In this document: piece after piece, positions 33,547-42,309 of the stretch
How the letters are laid out: every line of letters begins with the position of its first letter
Numbering within the stretch: the first letter of the stretch is position 1
Assembly (NCBI GenBank): GCA_900539625.1
Contig: UQCW01000005.1
Coordinates: 1-64,000 of the forward strand
From: an uncultured Prevotella sp.
GTDB taxonomy: Bacteria > Bacteroidota > Bacteroidia > Bacteroidales > Bacteroidaceae
Length of the DNA stretch: 64,000 nucleotides
Direction of reading: 5' to 3'
Translations under genes and position numbers: made by a program
Notes under the pieces: generated by a model
Told to the model about the DNA's origin: nothing
What the model saw: the letters and a program-made list of their open reading frames with translations, nothing else
The model's database searches: none

Positions 33547-34320
33547 ATGGTATTATCCAATATAGAAAAACACTATAACAAACACCCCGAGGACCTTCGT
33601 CTGCAACGCCGGCACGGCATTGTGGAATTTGAAACCACCATGCACCATCTGCGCCGCTTTCTGCGTCCGGAAGACTTCTTGCTCGACATTGGTGCGGGCA
33701 CGGGGCGCTATACGTCGGCACTCATGGCAGAGGGCTATCGCGTGAAGGCCGTTGAGCTTGTGCGACGCAACATCGACGTGTTTTTGAAGCGCGAACCAGC
33801 CGCCGATGTGGTTCAGGGCGATGCCAGAAACCTCTCGTTCATCCCGACTGCCTCGGCCGACCTCACCCTTCTGCTCGGCCCGCTCTACCATCTCATCGGT
33901 GACGAAGAGAAACTGAAAGCGCTCCTTGAGGCCAAGCGTGTGACGAAGCCAGGCGGACTGATTTTCGTGGCTTACCTCATGAATGAATACAGCATCCTTT
34001 CTTATTGCTTCGATGAAGAACGCATTGGCGGACTGCTGGAACGCGGTGTGGTTGACAAGAATTTCCACATCCAAGCCCAGGCCGACGAACTCTACGATTA
34101 TGTGCGCCTGGACGACATCAACCGTCTGAATGAGATGGCGGGATTACAGCGCGTCACCATCTTCTCGCCCGACGGCGCTTCCGACTATATGCGCACGCGC
34201 CTCAACCGAATGAGCGAAGAGACCTTTGCCCATTTCATCGAATATCAGAAGTGCATTTCCGAACGCCAAGACCTCATCGGCGCTGGCAGTCACGTGGTGG
34301 ACGTGGTCAGAGTGGAGTAG
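33547..34320 (+). CDS. Class I SAM-dependent methyltransferase
   Basis: A 257-residue cytoplasmic methyltransferase. Motif I is LLDIGAGTGRY (about 40-50), motif II covers VKAVELVRRNID, and GDARNLSF and LTLLLGPLYHLIG follow. This matches the Methyltransf_11/25 type that acts on small molecules; the substrate is not identifiable. It has a promoter and a strong leader hairpin, and it stands alone between divergent and convergent neighbours. Confidence 0.88.
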   Translation: MVLSNIEKHYNKHPEDLRLQRRHGIVEFETTMHHLRRFLRPEDFLLDIGAGTGRYTSALMAEGYRVKAVELVRRNIDVFLKREPAADVVQGDARNLSFIPTASADLTLLLGPLYHLIGDEEKLKALLEAKRVTKPGGLIFVAYLMNEYSILSYCFDEERIGGLLERGVVDKNFHIQAQADELYDYVRLDDINRLNEMAGLQRVTIFSPDGASDYMRTRLNRMSEETFAHFIEYQKCISERQDLIGAGSHVVDVVRVE

Positions 34321-34477
34321 GTTGCAGCCGCTTATCCCTCCCGTTTGAAACCGCCTAAACCAGGCGGGGACGCATGGATGGGCGGCGCGGTGGAAATGCG
34401 GTTTTGCGAGATGTGGCCGTTGCGGCATGGCAAGCCATGTCCTTACGGATGCCATGCCGCAACTTCTGTACATAAAC

Positions 34478-35077
34478 TTAGCACAACAGATAGACAGCAG
34501 AGTTCACTGGGCCGCTTTGTTTCAGCACACCGCACTCCCTGAAATGCTTCAACCATTTCGTGGCATAGCTCCTCCGGAATCCGAACAAGCTTTCAATGTC
34601 GCGCCGCGTGATGTAAGCGTGGGTTTTGAAAAACTCCTTTATTTGCGTCAAAATGTGTTCCTCCGTAAAGTGGTTGGATTGAGTAGAGACGTTGGCACGT
34701 TCGAAGCGTGCGTTGTTTTTGATTTCCCGCAACATCGGCGTGTCGGGTCGAAAGTTGAGGTTGCGCACGCTGATGTAGTCGCCGCGCATTTTCTCAATCG
34801 GTTTTCCCTCCGGCAAGTTCAGGTCCACCGAAAGTGAAAAACTACCGATGGAAGGGAGATGAAAGCGTTTTCCTTGCGAGAGTTCGCGAATCATCGCAGC
34901 CCTCAGGGCAGAGAGCGTTGCTTCCATGTCGCTTTTCGTTAGCGAGCACGATTCCTCAATGTGGCTCTCGAGCTGGTCAGCGTTCATGGCAGTTCCCTCA
35001 TGAAGGTGTGCATAATGGCGTTCTTCGCCTTTGCCGTTAGAATTTTTGATGGAATGGATTTCGTACTTAATGTTCAT
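34478..35077 (-). CDS. HU-like DNA-binding protein with C-terminal helical domain
   Basis: A 199-residue protein starting MNIKYEIHSIKNSNGKGEER. Residues about 1-125 resemble the Bacteroidota HU-like family (HLHEGTAMNADQLESHI, GKRFHLPSIGSFSLS, FRPDTPMLREI). Residues about 130-199 (FTEEHILTQIKEFF, YITRRDIESLFGFRRSYATKWLKHF) look like a winged helix. It is a nucleoid or regulatory protein with two DNA-binding parts. A TATCTTTG promoter element lies at 35183-35190. It is next to the repeat-rich region that contains array C. Confidence 0.82.
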   Translation of the reverse strand: MNIKYEIHSIKNSNGKGEERHYAHLHEGTAMNADQLESHIEESCSLTKSDMEATLSALRAAMIRELSQGKRFHLPSIGSFSLSVDLNLPEGKPIEKMRGDYISVRNLNFRPDTPMLREIKNNARFERANVSTQSNHFTEEHILTQIKEFFKTHAYITRRDIESLFGFRRSYATKWLKHFRECGVLKQSGPVNSAVYLLC

Positions 35078-35182
35078 GGTAAGATAGGTTTTGAAAAAAT
35101 ACTCTTTGGTTTTGAAAAAATCTGATAATTGTTGAATCACCTCTTGTCTGCTTCGAAATATCTCTTGTCGGTTTTGATACTG

Positions 35183-35190
35183 CAAAGATA
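35183..35190 (-). promoter_or_regulatory. -7 element of the HU-like gene
   Basis: TATCTTTG on the minus strand, about 105 bp before the start. Confidence 0.5.
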
Positions 35191-35532
35191 ATATGTCAAA
35201 AGCCGAAAAGGAAGTCTTTTTGGAAAAAATTGCAGAAAAAAAGTAGGACCTACTTTAAGTAGGTGTACAAAATTATTTTATAGTATCCATGCAGGAGAAA
35301 AACTGTCTGATATTGCCTTGCCGTATTCTTTTGCCCCTACAGCTGCCTTTCATCAGTCACGTAGCCCACTACGCTCCTTCTTCAAGACAATTGTAGGAAC
35401 AAAATAATACGACAATTCAATATAAACTAATATTGAACACCTACCTTATAGAATAAGGCTCCGGTTACGGAATAGCAGTGGGTGAGAATTTGTATGTGGT
35501 GTCCCCATGAAATTTGAGTAAAACTCTTGGGT

Positions 35533-35569
35533 GTTGAAATTGGTCAACAGCTTGTTGACCAATTTCAAC
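35533..35569. repeat. Perfect 17-bp inverted repeat
   Basis: GTTGAAATTGGTCAACA, GCT, then TGTTGACCAATTTCAAC. There is no T-run on either strand, so it is not a classical terminator. Confidence 0.9.
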
Positions 35570-35593
35570 TACACTATAATAAAATGAATAAAT

Positions 35594-35625
35594 AGGTGTT
35601 CAGAATTAGTTTATATTGAACACCT
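35594..35625. repeat. AGGTGTTCAA-family inverted repeat
   Basis: AGGTGTTCA and TGAACACCT separated by 14 nt. A half-copy TATTGAACACCTACC lies at 35431-35445. Confidence 0.65.
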
Positions 35626-35711
35626 GCATCAAGCGCCAAGAAGTTGCTTCGCCACATTCTTTTGTCCCCCAACTTATTGCAAATTCTTCAATCACCTTGT
35701 GATGTCATCAA

Positions 35712-35796
35712 CTCGCGGCCGCTGGTAATGCTACTCGCGGCCGAAGGTAGCTTTACTCGCGGCCGAAGGTAGCGCAACTCGCGGCCGCGAGTAGCA
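35712..35796. repeat. 22-bp tandem repeat array C (4 units)
   Basis: The core CGCGGCCG lies at 35714, 35736, 35758 and 35780, exactly 22 bp apart. Units read ACTCGCGGCCGAAGGTAGC plus 3 variable bases. The last unit contains ACTCGCGGCCGCGAGT, a perfect palindrome. Confidence 0.92.
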
Positions 35797-35958
35797 GATA
35801 TGTTCTTAGGTTCAGGTGAACTTTTAGGTGGCAGATGTCTGCTTGCGATTTACGTTGCGCAATCCGTTAAAGATGGAAGTTTGCCTCTTTTCTTTTTGGC
35901 TTTTCAGATTCCCTGAAAAAGATATTTATAAAACCCTCCCGTATTACAAATAAATCAG

Positions 35959-35966
35959 TATCTTTG
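35959..35966 (+). promoter_or_regulatory. -7 element of asnA
   Basis: TATCTTTG, 30 bp before the asnA start. Confidence 0.55.
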
Positions 35967-35996
35967 CATCAAACTAAACAAAATGTAATAAAAACA

Positions 35997-37034
35997 ATGA
36001 GTTTACTTATAAAACCGAAAGCATATAAGCCGTTGCTTGATAAATATGAAACAGAGCAGGGCATCAAGGTTATCAAAGATTTCTTTCAGGAAAATCTGGC
36101 TACGGGATTGAAGTTGCGCCGCGTGACCGGTCCGCTTTTTGTGCTCAGAGGACTGGGTATCAACGATGATTTGAGCGGTACGGAACGTCCCGTGACGTTC
36201 CCCATCAAAGATTTGGGCGATGCGCAGGCGGAAGTGGTGCACTCTTTGGCAAAATGGAAGCGTTTGACGCTGGCCGATTATCAGGTGAAGCCAGGTTACG
36301 GCATCTACACCGATATGAACGCCATCCGTGCCGACGAGGAGCTCGATAATCTCCACTCGCTTTATGTTGACCAATGGGACTGGGAGCGCGTCATCACGCC
36401 GCAGGACCGCACGCTGGCTTACTTGAAGCGCACCGTGAAGTGTATCTACGCTGCATTGCTCCGCACGGAATTTTTGGTGTGTGAGCGTTTTCCACAGCTC
36501 ACGCCGATGTTGCCGGAAGAGGTGTTTTTCATCCATGCCGAAGAGCTGCGCCAGCTTTATCCCGACTTCACGCCGAAGGAGCGCGAAGACGCCATCACGA
36601 AGAAATACGGAGCGGTGTTTGTCATTGGCATTGGCGGACCGCTTGGCGATGGCAAACCACATGATTTGCGTGCGCCCGACTACGACGACTATTCCACCGT
36701 CAGCGAGGCCGGTTTGCCGGGATTGAACGGTGACCTGTTGATTTGGAACAATGTGCTGGAGCGTGCTTTCGAACTCTCTTCGATGGGCATCCGTGTTGAC
36801 AAAGAGGCTTTGCTCCGCCAGCTTAAGGAAAGCGGCAAGGAAGATCGCCTGAAGTTTTATTTCCACCGCCGTTTGGTTGAGGGCACGCTGCCTTTGAGCG
36901 TTGGTGGCGGCATCGGACAGTCGCGCCTTTGTATGCTTTATCTGCGCAAGGCGCATATCGGCGAGATTCAGGCCAGCATCTGGCCCGACGAGATGCGCCG
37001 TGAATGTGAAGAAGCGGGCATTCCGTTGATTTGA
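35997..37034 (+). CDS. asnA: Aspartate-ammonia ligase (asparagine synthetase A)
   Basis: Makes asparagine from aspartate, ammonia and ATP. The 345-residue protein is related to class II aminoacyl-tRNA synthetases. Visible motifs are GPLFVLRGLGINDDLSGTER, AKWKRLTL, YVDQWDWERVI and the C-terminal GGGIGQSRLCMLYL. I chose the Met at 35997 (MSLLIKPK) just after the promoter; an in-frame Met at 35964 overlaps the -7 element. Confidence 0.97.
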   Translation: MSLLIKPKAYKPLLDKYETEQGIKVIKDFFQENLATGLKLRRVTGPLFVLRGLGINDDLSGTERPVTFPIKDLGDAQAEVVHSLAKWKRLTLADYQVKPGYGIYTDMNAIRADEELDNLHSLYVDQWDWERVITPQDRTLAYLKRTVKCIYAALLRTEFLVCERFPQLTPMLPEEVFFIHAEELRQLYPDFTPKEREDAITKKYGAVFVIGIGGPLGDGKPHDLRAPDYDDYSTVSEAGLPGLNGDLLIWNNVLERAFELSSMGIRVDKEALLRQLKESGKEDRLKFYFHRRLVEGTLPLSVGGGIGQSRLCMLYLRKAHIGEIQASIWPDEMRRECEEAGIPLI

Positions 37035-37045
37035 TAAGAACGCCA

Positions 37046-37067
37046 TTGGCCAGAGGGCCGGTTTTTT
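37046..37067 (+). terminator. Terminator of asnA
   Basis: TTGGCC, AGAG, GGCCGG with two G-T pairs, then six T. Confidence 0.65.
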
Positions 37068-37070
37068 ATA

Positions 37071-37115
37071 CGCACAGAGCCGCGAGCAAACTGATGTTGC
37101 TCGCGGCTCTGTGCG
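37071..37115. repeat. Perfect 19-bp inverted repeat between convergent genes
   Basis: CGCACAGAGCCGCGAGCAA, 7-nt loop, and its exact complement. There is no T-run on either side, although the asnA T6 lies just before it. It is probably a bidirectional transcript end. Confidence 0.85.
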
Positions 37116-37150
37116 TTGTTGGGCGAAAGGTTGGTTGGGGTTGAAATAGT

Positions 37151-37174
37151 TCAACTCATTCTTTCACCATTACT
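37151..37174 (-). repeat. TAATGGTGAAAG-family copy overlapping a stop codon
   Basis: TCAACTCATTCTTTCACCAT plus TACT. It supplies the stop codon of the lipoprotein gene on the minus strand. Confidence 0.55.
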
Positions 37175-37838
37175 TATCTTGTGAGACAATGATGTCTGTG
37201 CTGACGCCAGCGGAGGTCAGCGTGAGCGTGGCGTTGCGCTTTGCGTTGGTGTTGTTGCCAGTGTAGCTCACTTTGATTTTATGCAATCCCTTGCTGAAGG
37301 AAGTGGAGTCGGGCGTGATCCATTCTGCAGACGAAGAGAGCGTGGCGCCATCTTGGTAGACCTTGAAAGTGATGGTGGTGTCGTTGGCGGCGGCCTTCAG
37401 CATCAGGGGGAAAGTGGCCTGTGTGGTCAGCAGCTTGTCGGTGTTGGTGTAGAACGGCATGGGCTGCGTGATGTTCAGCCATCCTCGCTGGATGACTGGC
37501 ATGCTCGGGCTGACATTCGACGTGACGTTGATGTAGGCAATGCGTGTGCTGCCAGTGTTGTTGACGTCAGTGGTGATGTCGAGGCGCGTGTCGGCCGATT
37601 TATATTGCGGAATGGTCATGGACGTTGGCGTGACGCGCATCCATGAGGCCGTTGAGGCCAGTGTCCATGAATCGAGTGAGAGCAAATGAATCGTGTCGCT
37701 CTGCTGATCTGCAAAAAAATCCATGCCGTTGATCTTCAGCGGGCTGAAGAACGTTTGGTGGAGTTCGTAGTTTGAATCTCCGCATGAGGCAAGCGCCAAG
37801 GCTGCGCAGGGGAGGAGAGAGGCAATTAATTTCTTCAT
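37170..37838 (-). CDS. Lipoprotein with BACON-like beta-sandwich repeats
   Basis: A 222-residue exported lipoprotein. The signal sequence ends in a lipobox, ALASC, with the acylated Cys at 19. The rest is beta-rich. LASTASWMRVTPTS and LSSSAEWITPDS each carry the Ala-Ser/Glu-Trp turn typical of BACON domains, suggesting two copies. There is no enzyme motif. It lies 70 bp downstream of the LptD-like gene on the same strand. A surface or carbohydrate-binding role is a guess. Confidence 0.75.
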   Translation of the reverse strand: MKKLIASLLPCAALALASCGDSNYELHQTFFSPLKINGMDFFADQQSDTIHLLSLDSWTLASTASWMRVTPTSMTIPQYKSADTRLDITTDVNNTGSTRIAYINVTSNVSPSMPVIQRGWLNITQPMPFYTNTDKLLTTQATFPLMLKAAANDTTITFKVYQDGATLSSSAEWITPDSTSFSKGLHKIKVSYTGNNTNAKRNATLTLTSAGVSTDIIVSQDK

Positions 37839-37908
37839 TTATTTAGATGTTTTGGGGTTTGCTGAGGCTTTTGAGAGTTGAGAGACAGGGCTTTCGGCGG
37901 GACATTTC

Positions 37909-40746
37909 TCAATACCATTCAATGTTTGAACTATAGGAACTTCGCTTGTCCCACTTCAATGCGTCGGCCAGTTCGTTGGCACGTGCGCGGAAGGTGAAGT
38001 TGAACGAAGAGTAGGGGCGGAGCACCACGGAGCACGACATCTCAAAGCAATGGAGATCGCGCGAGACGGAGGCCGTTGTCATTGAGAGTTCGTGATAGTT
38101 GAAGTCATAGCCCGAGGTGAAACTGATGTTCCATCCTTCGGCAATGCGCAAGTAGCCCGAGAAGTTCATGGTTTGCGTGAACGAATAGGGATATCGCATG
38201 CGGCGCACATTGATTTGCTTCGAGCGGTCTTCCGCCATGGAGATGCCGTATGACACCGTGAACGACCAGGGGAGAGAGAAGCGGAGGTAGCCGTCTTCGT
38301 CCACCTTGGCCTTCTGTTTTTTCTGCTTGCCGCCTTTCTTGGCGTTGCGCAGGTCGGGGTCGATGTTGGCATCTTCTGCGTCGGTGTCCGTGTCGGTGTC
38401 GGTCTCGTCGTTGCTTGCCGTTGAGCGGTCGGACCGCCGGCTGAAGAGTTTTGACAGCGTTTCGTTGTTAAACGTGTAGGAGAGGTTTTGCGACATGCCC
38501 TGGAAGCGTCCGAAGCGTCCGTAGCTCCATTCCGTTCTGTCGGAAGTGACGACACGGCCGTTTTTGTCGAAGGCGTAGGCATAGGTGGCAAACACTGCCG
38601 CCATGGAGAACGTGTAGTTCTTCGTCAGTTTCAAGCGGATGCGCGTGTTGAGGTTGCTCCAGGGGCGCGTTTCTGCCGCCATGTTATAGGAGAGCGCGCC
38701 ATAGAGCTCGTCGATGATGCTGATTTTTCGTTCGCCAGTTGTGTCGCGGTCGCTCTTCACCTTCATTTCCACGTTGTTTGACACCGACATGGTGATCATG
38801 CCCTGCTTCGTTCCAGAGGGATAGCTGTAGATGCCGCCGGAGTAGGGAGAATAGGTGACGGTGGAGACTTCGCCGTTGGCGTCGGTCTTGACGTAGGTGC
38901 GCTGGTAGCCGTAGTGCGACGAGGTGAAGTCGGGGGCGTAGCTGAAGGAGACGCTGGGCTTGAAGACGTGGCGCACGGCGATGATTTTATCGCCGAAGAG
39001 CTTTCGCCACGGTTTGTAGAAACCATAGAGCGTGGTGTTGGCCGAAACGCCGAGGCTCCAGTCGTAGAGGTTGTAGAAGCCGTATGTGGTGTCGGCCACT
39101 TCCTTTTGTGTGGTCTCGTCCCATGAGCGCATCACGCGATTGGTGTACATAATGTCGCGCAAGGAGAACTGCGGAGAGATGTTGATGTATTTAAAGACCT
39201 GGAAGGTGGCGTCGATGGGAATGCGGTGTTGCATGCCGTTTCGCCAGTCTTTGACGAGGTTCGACTTGAAGAGTTTGTCTTCCTTCGTGTTGATGCTGTT
39301 GGAGAGCGATCCCGTGTAGGACATGGAGATTTTCTCATACCAGCGCTCCTTTCCTGCCTGGTGTTTGCGGCGGAAGGGATAGAAGCGGTTGAGAGAGATG
39401 CTGAGGTCGGGGAGCGTCATGCTGACCGACGAGTCGCGCAGCGATTGCGTGAGGTTGGTCGACCCCGCGATGTTCAGGCCGATGCTCGGGAAGGTGTGTG
39501 AGAAACTCACCGAACTGGCGCGTGTGCTCTGCGTGTAGGCCAGCGGATTGTACATGCTCTCGAGGTTTGAGCGCTCGTAGTTTTCCGAGGCGAAGTTCAC
39601 GCGGGCCGAGAAAGTCGTGTTGGGGCTTGCCTTGGCGTCTTTGCTGTGTGTCCACTGCACCTTGAGGCTCTTCGTCACGGCATAGTCTGGCATGTTCTTC
39701 TCGCCGTCAACGGTGCGCAGGAAACTGATGTAGAAATTGCCGTTGTAGCGATAGCGCTTGCGGTAGTTGGTCTCCGCGCTCAGTCCCCAAGAGCCTTTCG
39801 TATAGATTTCGCCGAGGGCCTTGACGTCCATGTAGTCGTTGATGGCAAAATAGTATCCGCCATCGCGCAGATAGAAACCGCGGCTCGTTTCGTCGCCGTA
39901 TGAAGGCATGATGAAACCGCTGGAATATTTCTTGTTGAAGGGTAAGAAACCATAGGGGACGGCCAGCGGGAGCGGCACGTCAGCCACCACGAGGTAGGCC
40001 GGGCCAAACACGCTTTCCTTTCCCGGGCGCACTTTGGCGCGGGAGAGGGCTATATAGAAATGGGGATGTTTGGCGTCGCAGGTGGTGTATTTTGCATGTT
40101 CCAGATAGAGCGTTCCGTCGGCAGCGCGTTTTGAGTGTTGGCTCTGCATGAAACCGTCGCCCTGCGTTGTCTCCACGTTCGTGATATAGCCCTTCTTTGT
40201 TTTGAAATTGAAGGCCATGAGTTCGCTGTGGTAGTTGTCACTGCCTTGCGAATAGACCGGTTTGTCTTGCAGGATGCCCGCCGTGTCGCGCTCTCCAGCC
40301 GCTCTCACCATGCTGCTGTCCATGTTCATGGTGATTTTGGCCGCGTTGAGCGTCATGTCCATGTATTTCACTTGGGCCTTTCCGTAGAGGTGCACCAGTC
40401 GCGTTTCAGCGTCGTAGACCAGTGAGTCTGTGCATTCATAGTCCACCGGTGCGTCGATGCCCGGTTTGCGTTTCGCGCTGTCGGCCGCCGTGGTGTCGAT
40501 GGCCGTGCTGTCGTAGCGCAGCCCCCGTCCGCTTCTGGTGTTGGTGGCATCGGGCAGCAGCAGGGAGTCCTTAAGACTGTCGGAAACGGAAAAAGGCACG
40601 GCAGATGGTTGCTGTCGTGCTGTATCGTGCTGTAGCGTGTCGTCAGACGTTTGTTGCGTTGCGTTCTGCCGCATTGTTTGGCTACGCGGCGTTGCGACGC
40701 TCAAGGCTACGATGGTTGTAAGAAGGAGAAATATAGGAGTTCTCAA
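37909..40746 (-). CDS. LPS-assembly outer-membrane protein LptD-like
   Basis: A 945-residue outer-membrane protein. The signal peptide is at about 1-22. A long Thr/Asp-rich linker follows to about 95. An OstA/LptA-like periplasmic domain (about 100-260) has DSLVYDAETRLVHLYGKAQVKYMDMTLNAAKI. A large C-terminal beta-barrel has alternating aromatic strands and ends in SSYSSNIEWY. LPLAVPYGFLPFNKKYSSGFIMPSYG is the conserved LptD stretch. A Lys/Asp-rich insert lies near 775-805. It is expected to place lipopolysaccharide in the outer leaflet. A TATTTTTG promoter element lies at 40820-40827. Confidence 0.88.
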   Translation of the reverse strand: MRTPIFLLLTTIVALSVATPRSQTMRQNATQQTSDDTLQHDTARQQPSAVPFSVSDSLKDSLLLPDATNTRSGRGLRYDSTAIDTTAADSAKRKPGIDAPVDYECTDSLVYDAETRLVHLYGKAQVKYMDMTLNAAKITMNMDSSMVRAAGERDTAGILQDKPVYSQGSDNYHSELMAFNFKTKKGYITNVETTQGDGFMQSQHSKRAADGTLYLEHAKYTTCDAKHPHFYIALSRAKVRPGKESVFGPAYLVVADVPLPLAVPYGFLPFNKKYSSGFIMPSYGDETSRGFYLRDGGYYFAINDYMDVKALGEIYTKGSWGLSAETNYRKRYRYNGNFYISFLRTVDGEKNMPDYAVTKSLKVQWTHSKDAKASPNTTFSARVNFASENYERSNLESMYNPLAYTQSTRASSVSFSHTFPSIGLNIAGSTNLTQSLRDSSVSMTLPDLSISLNRFYPFRRKHQAGKERWYEKISMSYTGSLSNSINTKEDKLFKSNLVKDWRNGMQHRIPIDATFQVFKYINISPQFSLRDIMYTNRVMRSWDETTQKEVADTTYGFYNLYDWSLGVSANTTLYGFYKPWRKLFGDKIIAVRHVFKPSVSFSYAPDFTSSHYGYQRTYVKTDANGEVSTVTYSPYSGGIYSYPSGTKQGMITMSVSNNVEMKVKSDRDTTGERKISIIDELYGALSYNMAAETRPWSNLNTRIRLKLTKNYTFSMAAVFATYAYAFDKNGRVVTSDRTEWSYGRFGRFQGMSQNLSYTFNNETLSKLFSRRSDRSTASNDETDTDTDTDAEDANIDPDLRNAKKGGKQKKQKAKVDEDGYLRFSLPWSFTVSYGISMAEDRSKQINVRRMRYPYSFTQTMNFSGYLRIAEGWNISFTSGYDFNYHELSMTTASVSRDLHCFEMSCSVVLRPYSSFNFTFRARANELADALKWDKRSSYSSNIEWY

Positions 40747-40819
40747 AGTGGGGTTGCTTCTCTGTCAAAAGTGGGCCTCTTGAAATGGAGACCCTCCTTG
40801 AGGTTTATGTATCTGGCTG

Positions 40820-40827
40820 CAAAAATA
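40820..40827 (-). promoter_or_regulatory. -7 element of the lptD-like gene
   Basis: TATTTTTG on the minus strand, about 75 bp before the start. Confidence 0.5.
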
Positions 40828-40887
40828 CGCAATTTTTTTGACTCGTGGCATTGATTTGGCGTTAAGGGATGTCCTAAAGAATGTGTT

Positions 40888-41310
40888 TTAGGATTCTATG
40901 TGGTTTTGACGGCTGATTTGCTTCTTCTCGAAGGCGGCCTGAGGGTGATCCATGCTGTTGCGTTCCCTGTCGGCCATGATGTCGGCCATGTTGTTTTGCG
41001 CCCATGCAATCAGGCTTTCTGCCTGCGGGATAAACGATAGGGCCCTTTCCGTAAGGGTGTATTCCACTCTCGGCGGCACTTCTGCATAGATTTTCCTGCT
41101 GACAAAACCGTCGGCTTCGAGTGAGCGCAGGGTGGAGGTCAACACCTTCTGCGAAATGTCGGGGATGTGTTTGTGCAGGGAATTGAAGCGCATACATCCG
41201 TGATGGTGCAGCGTGTAGAGAATCAGCAACGCCCATTTTCCGCAGATGTGAGACAGGATGTTGCGTATGGGGCAGTCTTTATATATGATGTCGGTGGTTG
41301 GGTTGTCCAT
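40888..41310 (-). CDS. HxlR-family transcriptional regulator
   Basis: A 140-residue winged-helix regulator. The family core is clear: CPIRNILSHICGKWALLILYTL (about 13-34), FNSLHKHIPDISQKVLTSTLRSLEADGFVSRK and VEYTLTERALSFIP. The Cys near the N-terminus (CPI) could sense oxidants or electrophiles, as in related HypR/YodB proteins. I chose the Met at 41310; an in-frame Met at 41400 adds 30 residues with little homology. It is divergent from the cupin gene, its probable target. Confidence 0.9.
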   Translation of the reverse strand: MDNPTTDIIYKDCPIRNILSHICGKWALLILYTLHHHGCMRFNSLHKHIPDISQKVLTSTLRSLEADGFVSRKIYAEVPPRVEYTLTERALSFIPQAESLIAWAQNNMADIMADRERNSMDHPQAAFEKKQISRQNHIES

Positions 41311-41455
41311 AGGTTGTTTATGTTCAGTTGCTAATTGAGGGTTGTCCTTGGGAGGGAAGTCTGAGGCCGTTGGTTGTGCTTGAGACACCCCTGAAGACAT
41401 ATCCTGGAAATGTGTTTTTGAATGTAGCTGAGAGGGTGTTGCTCACCAATTCATA

Positions 41456-41463
41456 CAAAAGTA
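41456..41463 (-). promoter_or_regulatory. -7 element of the HxlR gene
   Basis: TACTTTTG on the minus strand. Confidence 0.55.
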
Positions 41464-41583
41464 CGCAAACGCCATAATATGTTACGGTGGCAAGTGTTAA
41501 ACTTATTCAAATCCCATATTTTGAAGTGTCTCAGCGTCAGCAATGGTAACCTCAGAGTAAGTAGCCAACGGCCTTGTGCCTTC

Positions 41584-41614
41584 TTGCAGGGAATGCTTTC
41601 GTGGCGTAATTTTG
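41584..41614 (+). promoter_or_regulatory. Promoter of the cupin gene
   Basis: TTG (41584-41586), 20 bp, TAATTTTG (41607-41614). The HxlR operator probably lies between here and 41456. Confidence 0.75.
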
Positions 41615-41645
41615 CACCGTCATTAATCAATTAATTCTCAGAGAT

Positions 41646-42098
41646 ATGAAAACTGCAAAAACAATTGTGAAGGCCGAGCAAGCAACGGCTGTTGACTTCG
41701 GAACGTTCGATAAGTTGAACGAGTATGTATTGGAACTCGGCCCAGAGGTGAAGATACCTGGCAAGGTGTTTGGAGGAACTTTGACTGGTGCCACGGGCGG
41801 CGAGTTTTCCTTCCAGTCGTTTGCGCCTGGTGCAGAAACGGGTTTCTTGCATACTCACAAGAATCATGAGGAACTCTATTTCTTCCTTAAAGGACAAGGT
41901 GAGTTTCAGGTGGACGGCCAAGTGTTTCCCGTTTCAGAAGGTAGTGTGGTGCGCGTGGCACCTGCTGGAAAGCGTTCCGTCAGAAACAATGGAAATGAAC
42001 CGCTGGTGATGCTCTGCGTGCAATATCGCGGCAATACCTTTACGGCAGAAGATGCTGCCGACGGCGTGATTCTGAACGAGAAGGTGTTGTGGAAGTGA
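41646..42098 (+). CDS. Cupin-domain protein
   Basis: A 150-residue single-cupin protein. Motif 1 is FLHTHKNHEELYFFLKGQG, with likely metal ligands His, His and Glu, and motif 2 is VSEGSVVRVAPAGKRSVRN. The N-terminal TGGEFSFQSFAPGAETGF leads into the barrel. Such proteins often bind metal and small ligands and respond to electrophile or oxidative stress. The divergent HxlR gene and its promoter spacing suggest regulation by it. No substrate is known. Confidence 0.88.
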   Translation: MKTAKTIVKAEQATAVDFGTFDKLNEYVLELGPEVKIPGKVFGGTLTGATGGEFSFQSFAPGAETGFLHTHKNHEELYFFLKGQGEFQVDGQVFPVSEGSVVRVAPAGKRSVRNNGNEPLVMLCVQYRGNTFTAEDAADGVILNEKVLWK

Positions 42099-42235
42099 TG
42101 CCGTGGCAGGACTGGCTTGTTGGTTGAACGAACATAGACGTTTTTTGGGGAGACGTACTATTGGATGTTTCGCTGAAGCGTGTTTCGGAATCAATGATAC
42201 GCCGGTTGTTCCGATAGTAACAGCTATCACAAAAG

Positions 42236-42276
42236 AGGCCTGCGAAACGCAATCGTTTCGCAGGCCTTAGATTTTT
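42236..42276. terminator. Bidirectional terminator between cupin and ferredoxin genes
   Basis: AGGCCTGCGAAACG, CAAT, CGTTTCGCAGGCCT (14 bp). The plus strand then has ATTTTTT and the minus strand CTTTTG. Confidence 0.9.
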
Positions 42277-42309
42277 TATCAACGTTGTGTTGAACGTCTT
42301 TTCGCTATA

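Larger units (their letters stand above)
35078..35996. other. Repeat-rich gene-free region between the HU-like gene and asnA
   Basis: No gene is seen in about 900 bp. Contents are the AAGTAGG/CCTACTT palindrome (35241-35255), AGGTGTTCAA-family copies (35431-35445, 35594-35625), a 17-bp perfect hairpin (35533-35569), array C, and an imperfect direct repeat of ATTCTTTTGYCCCC at about 35325 and 35657. The asnA -7 element TATCTTTG is at 35959-35966. Confidence 0.75.

Noticed and set aside
37071..37115. Classical intrinsic terminator
   Set aside because: A perfect stem but no T-run after it on either strand. The nearby T6 belongs to a separate short hairpin.
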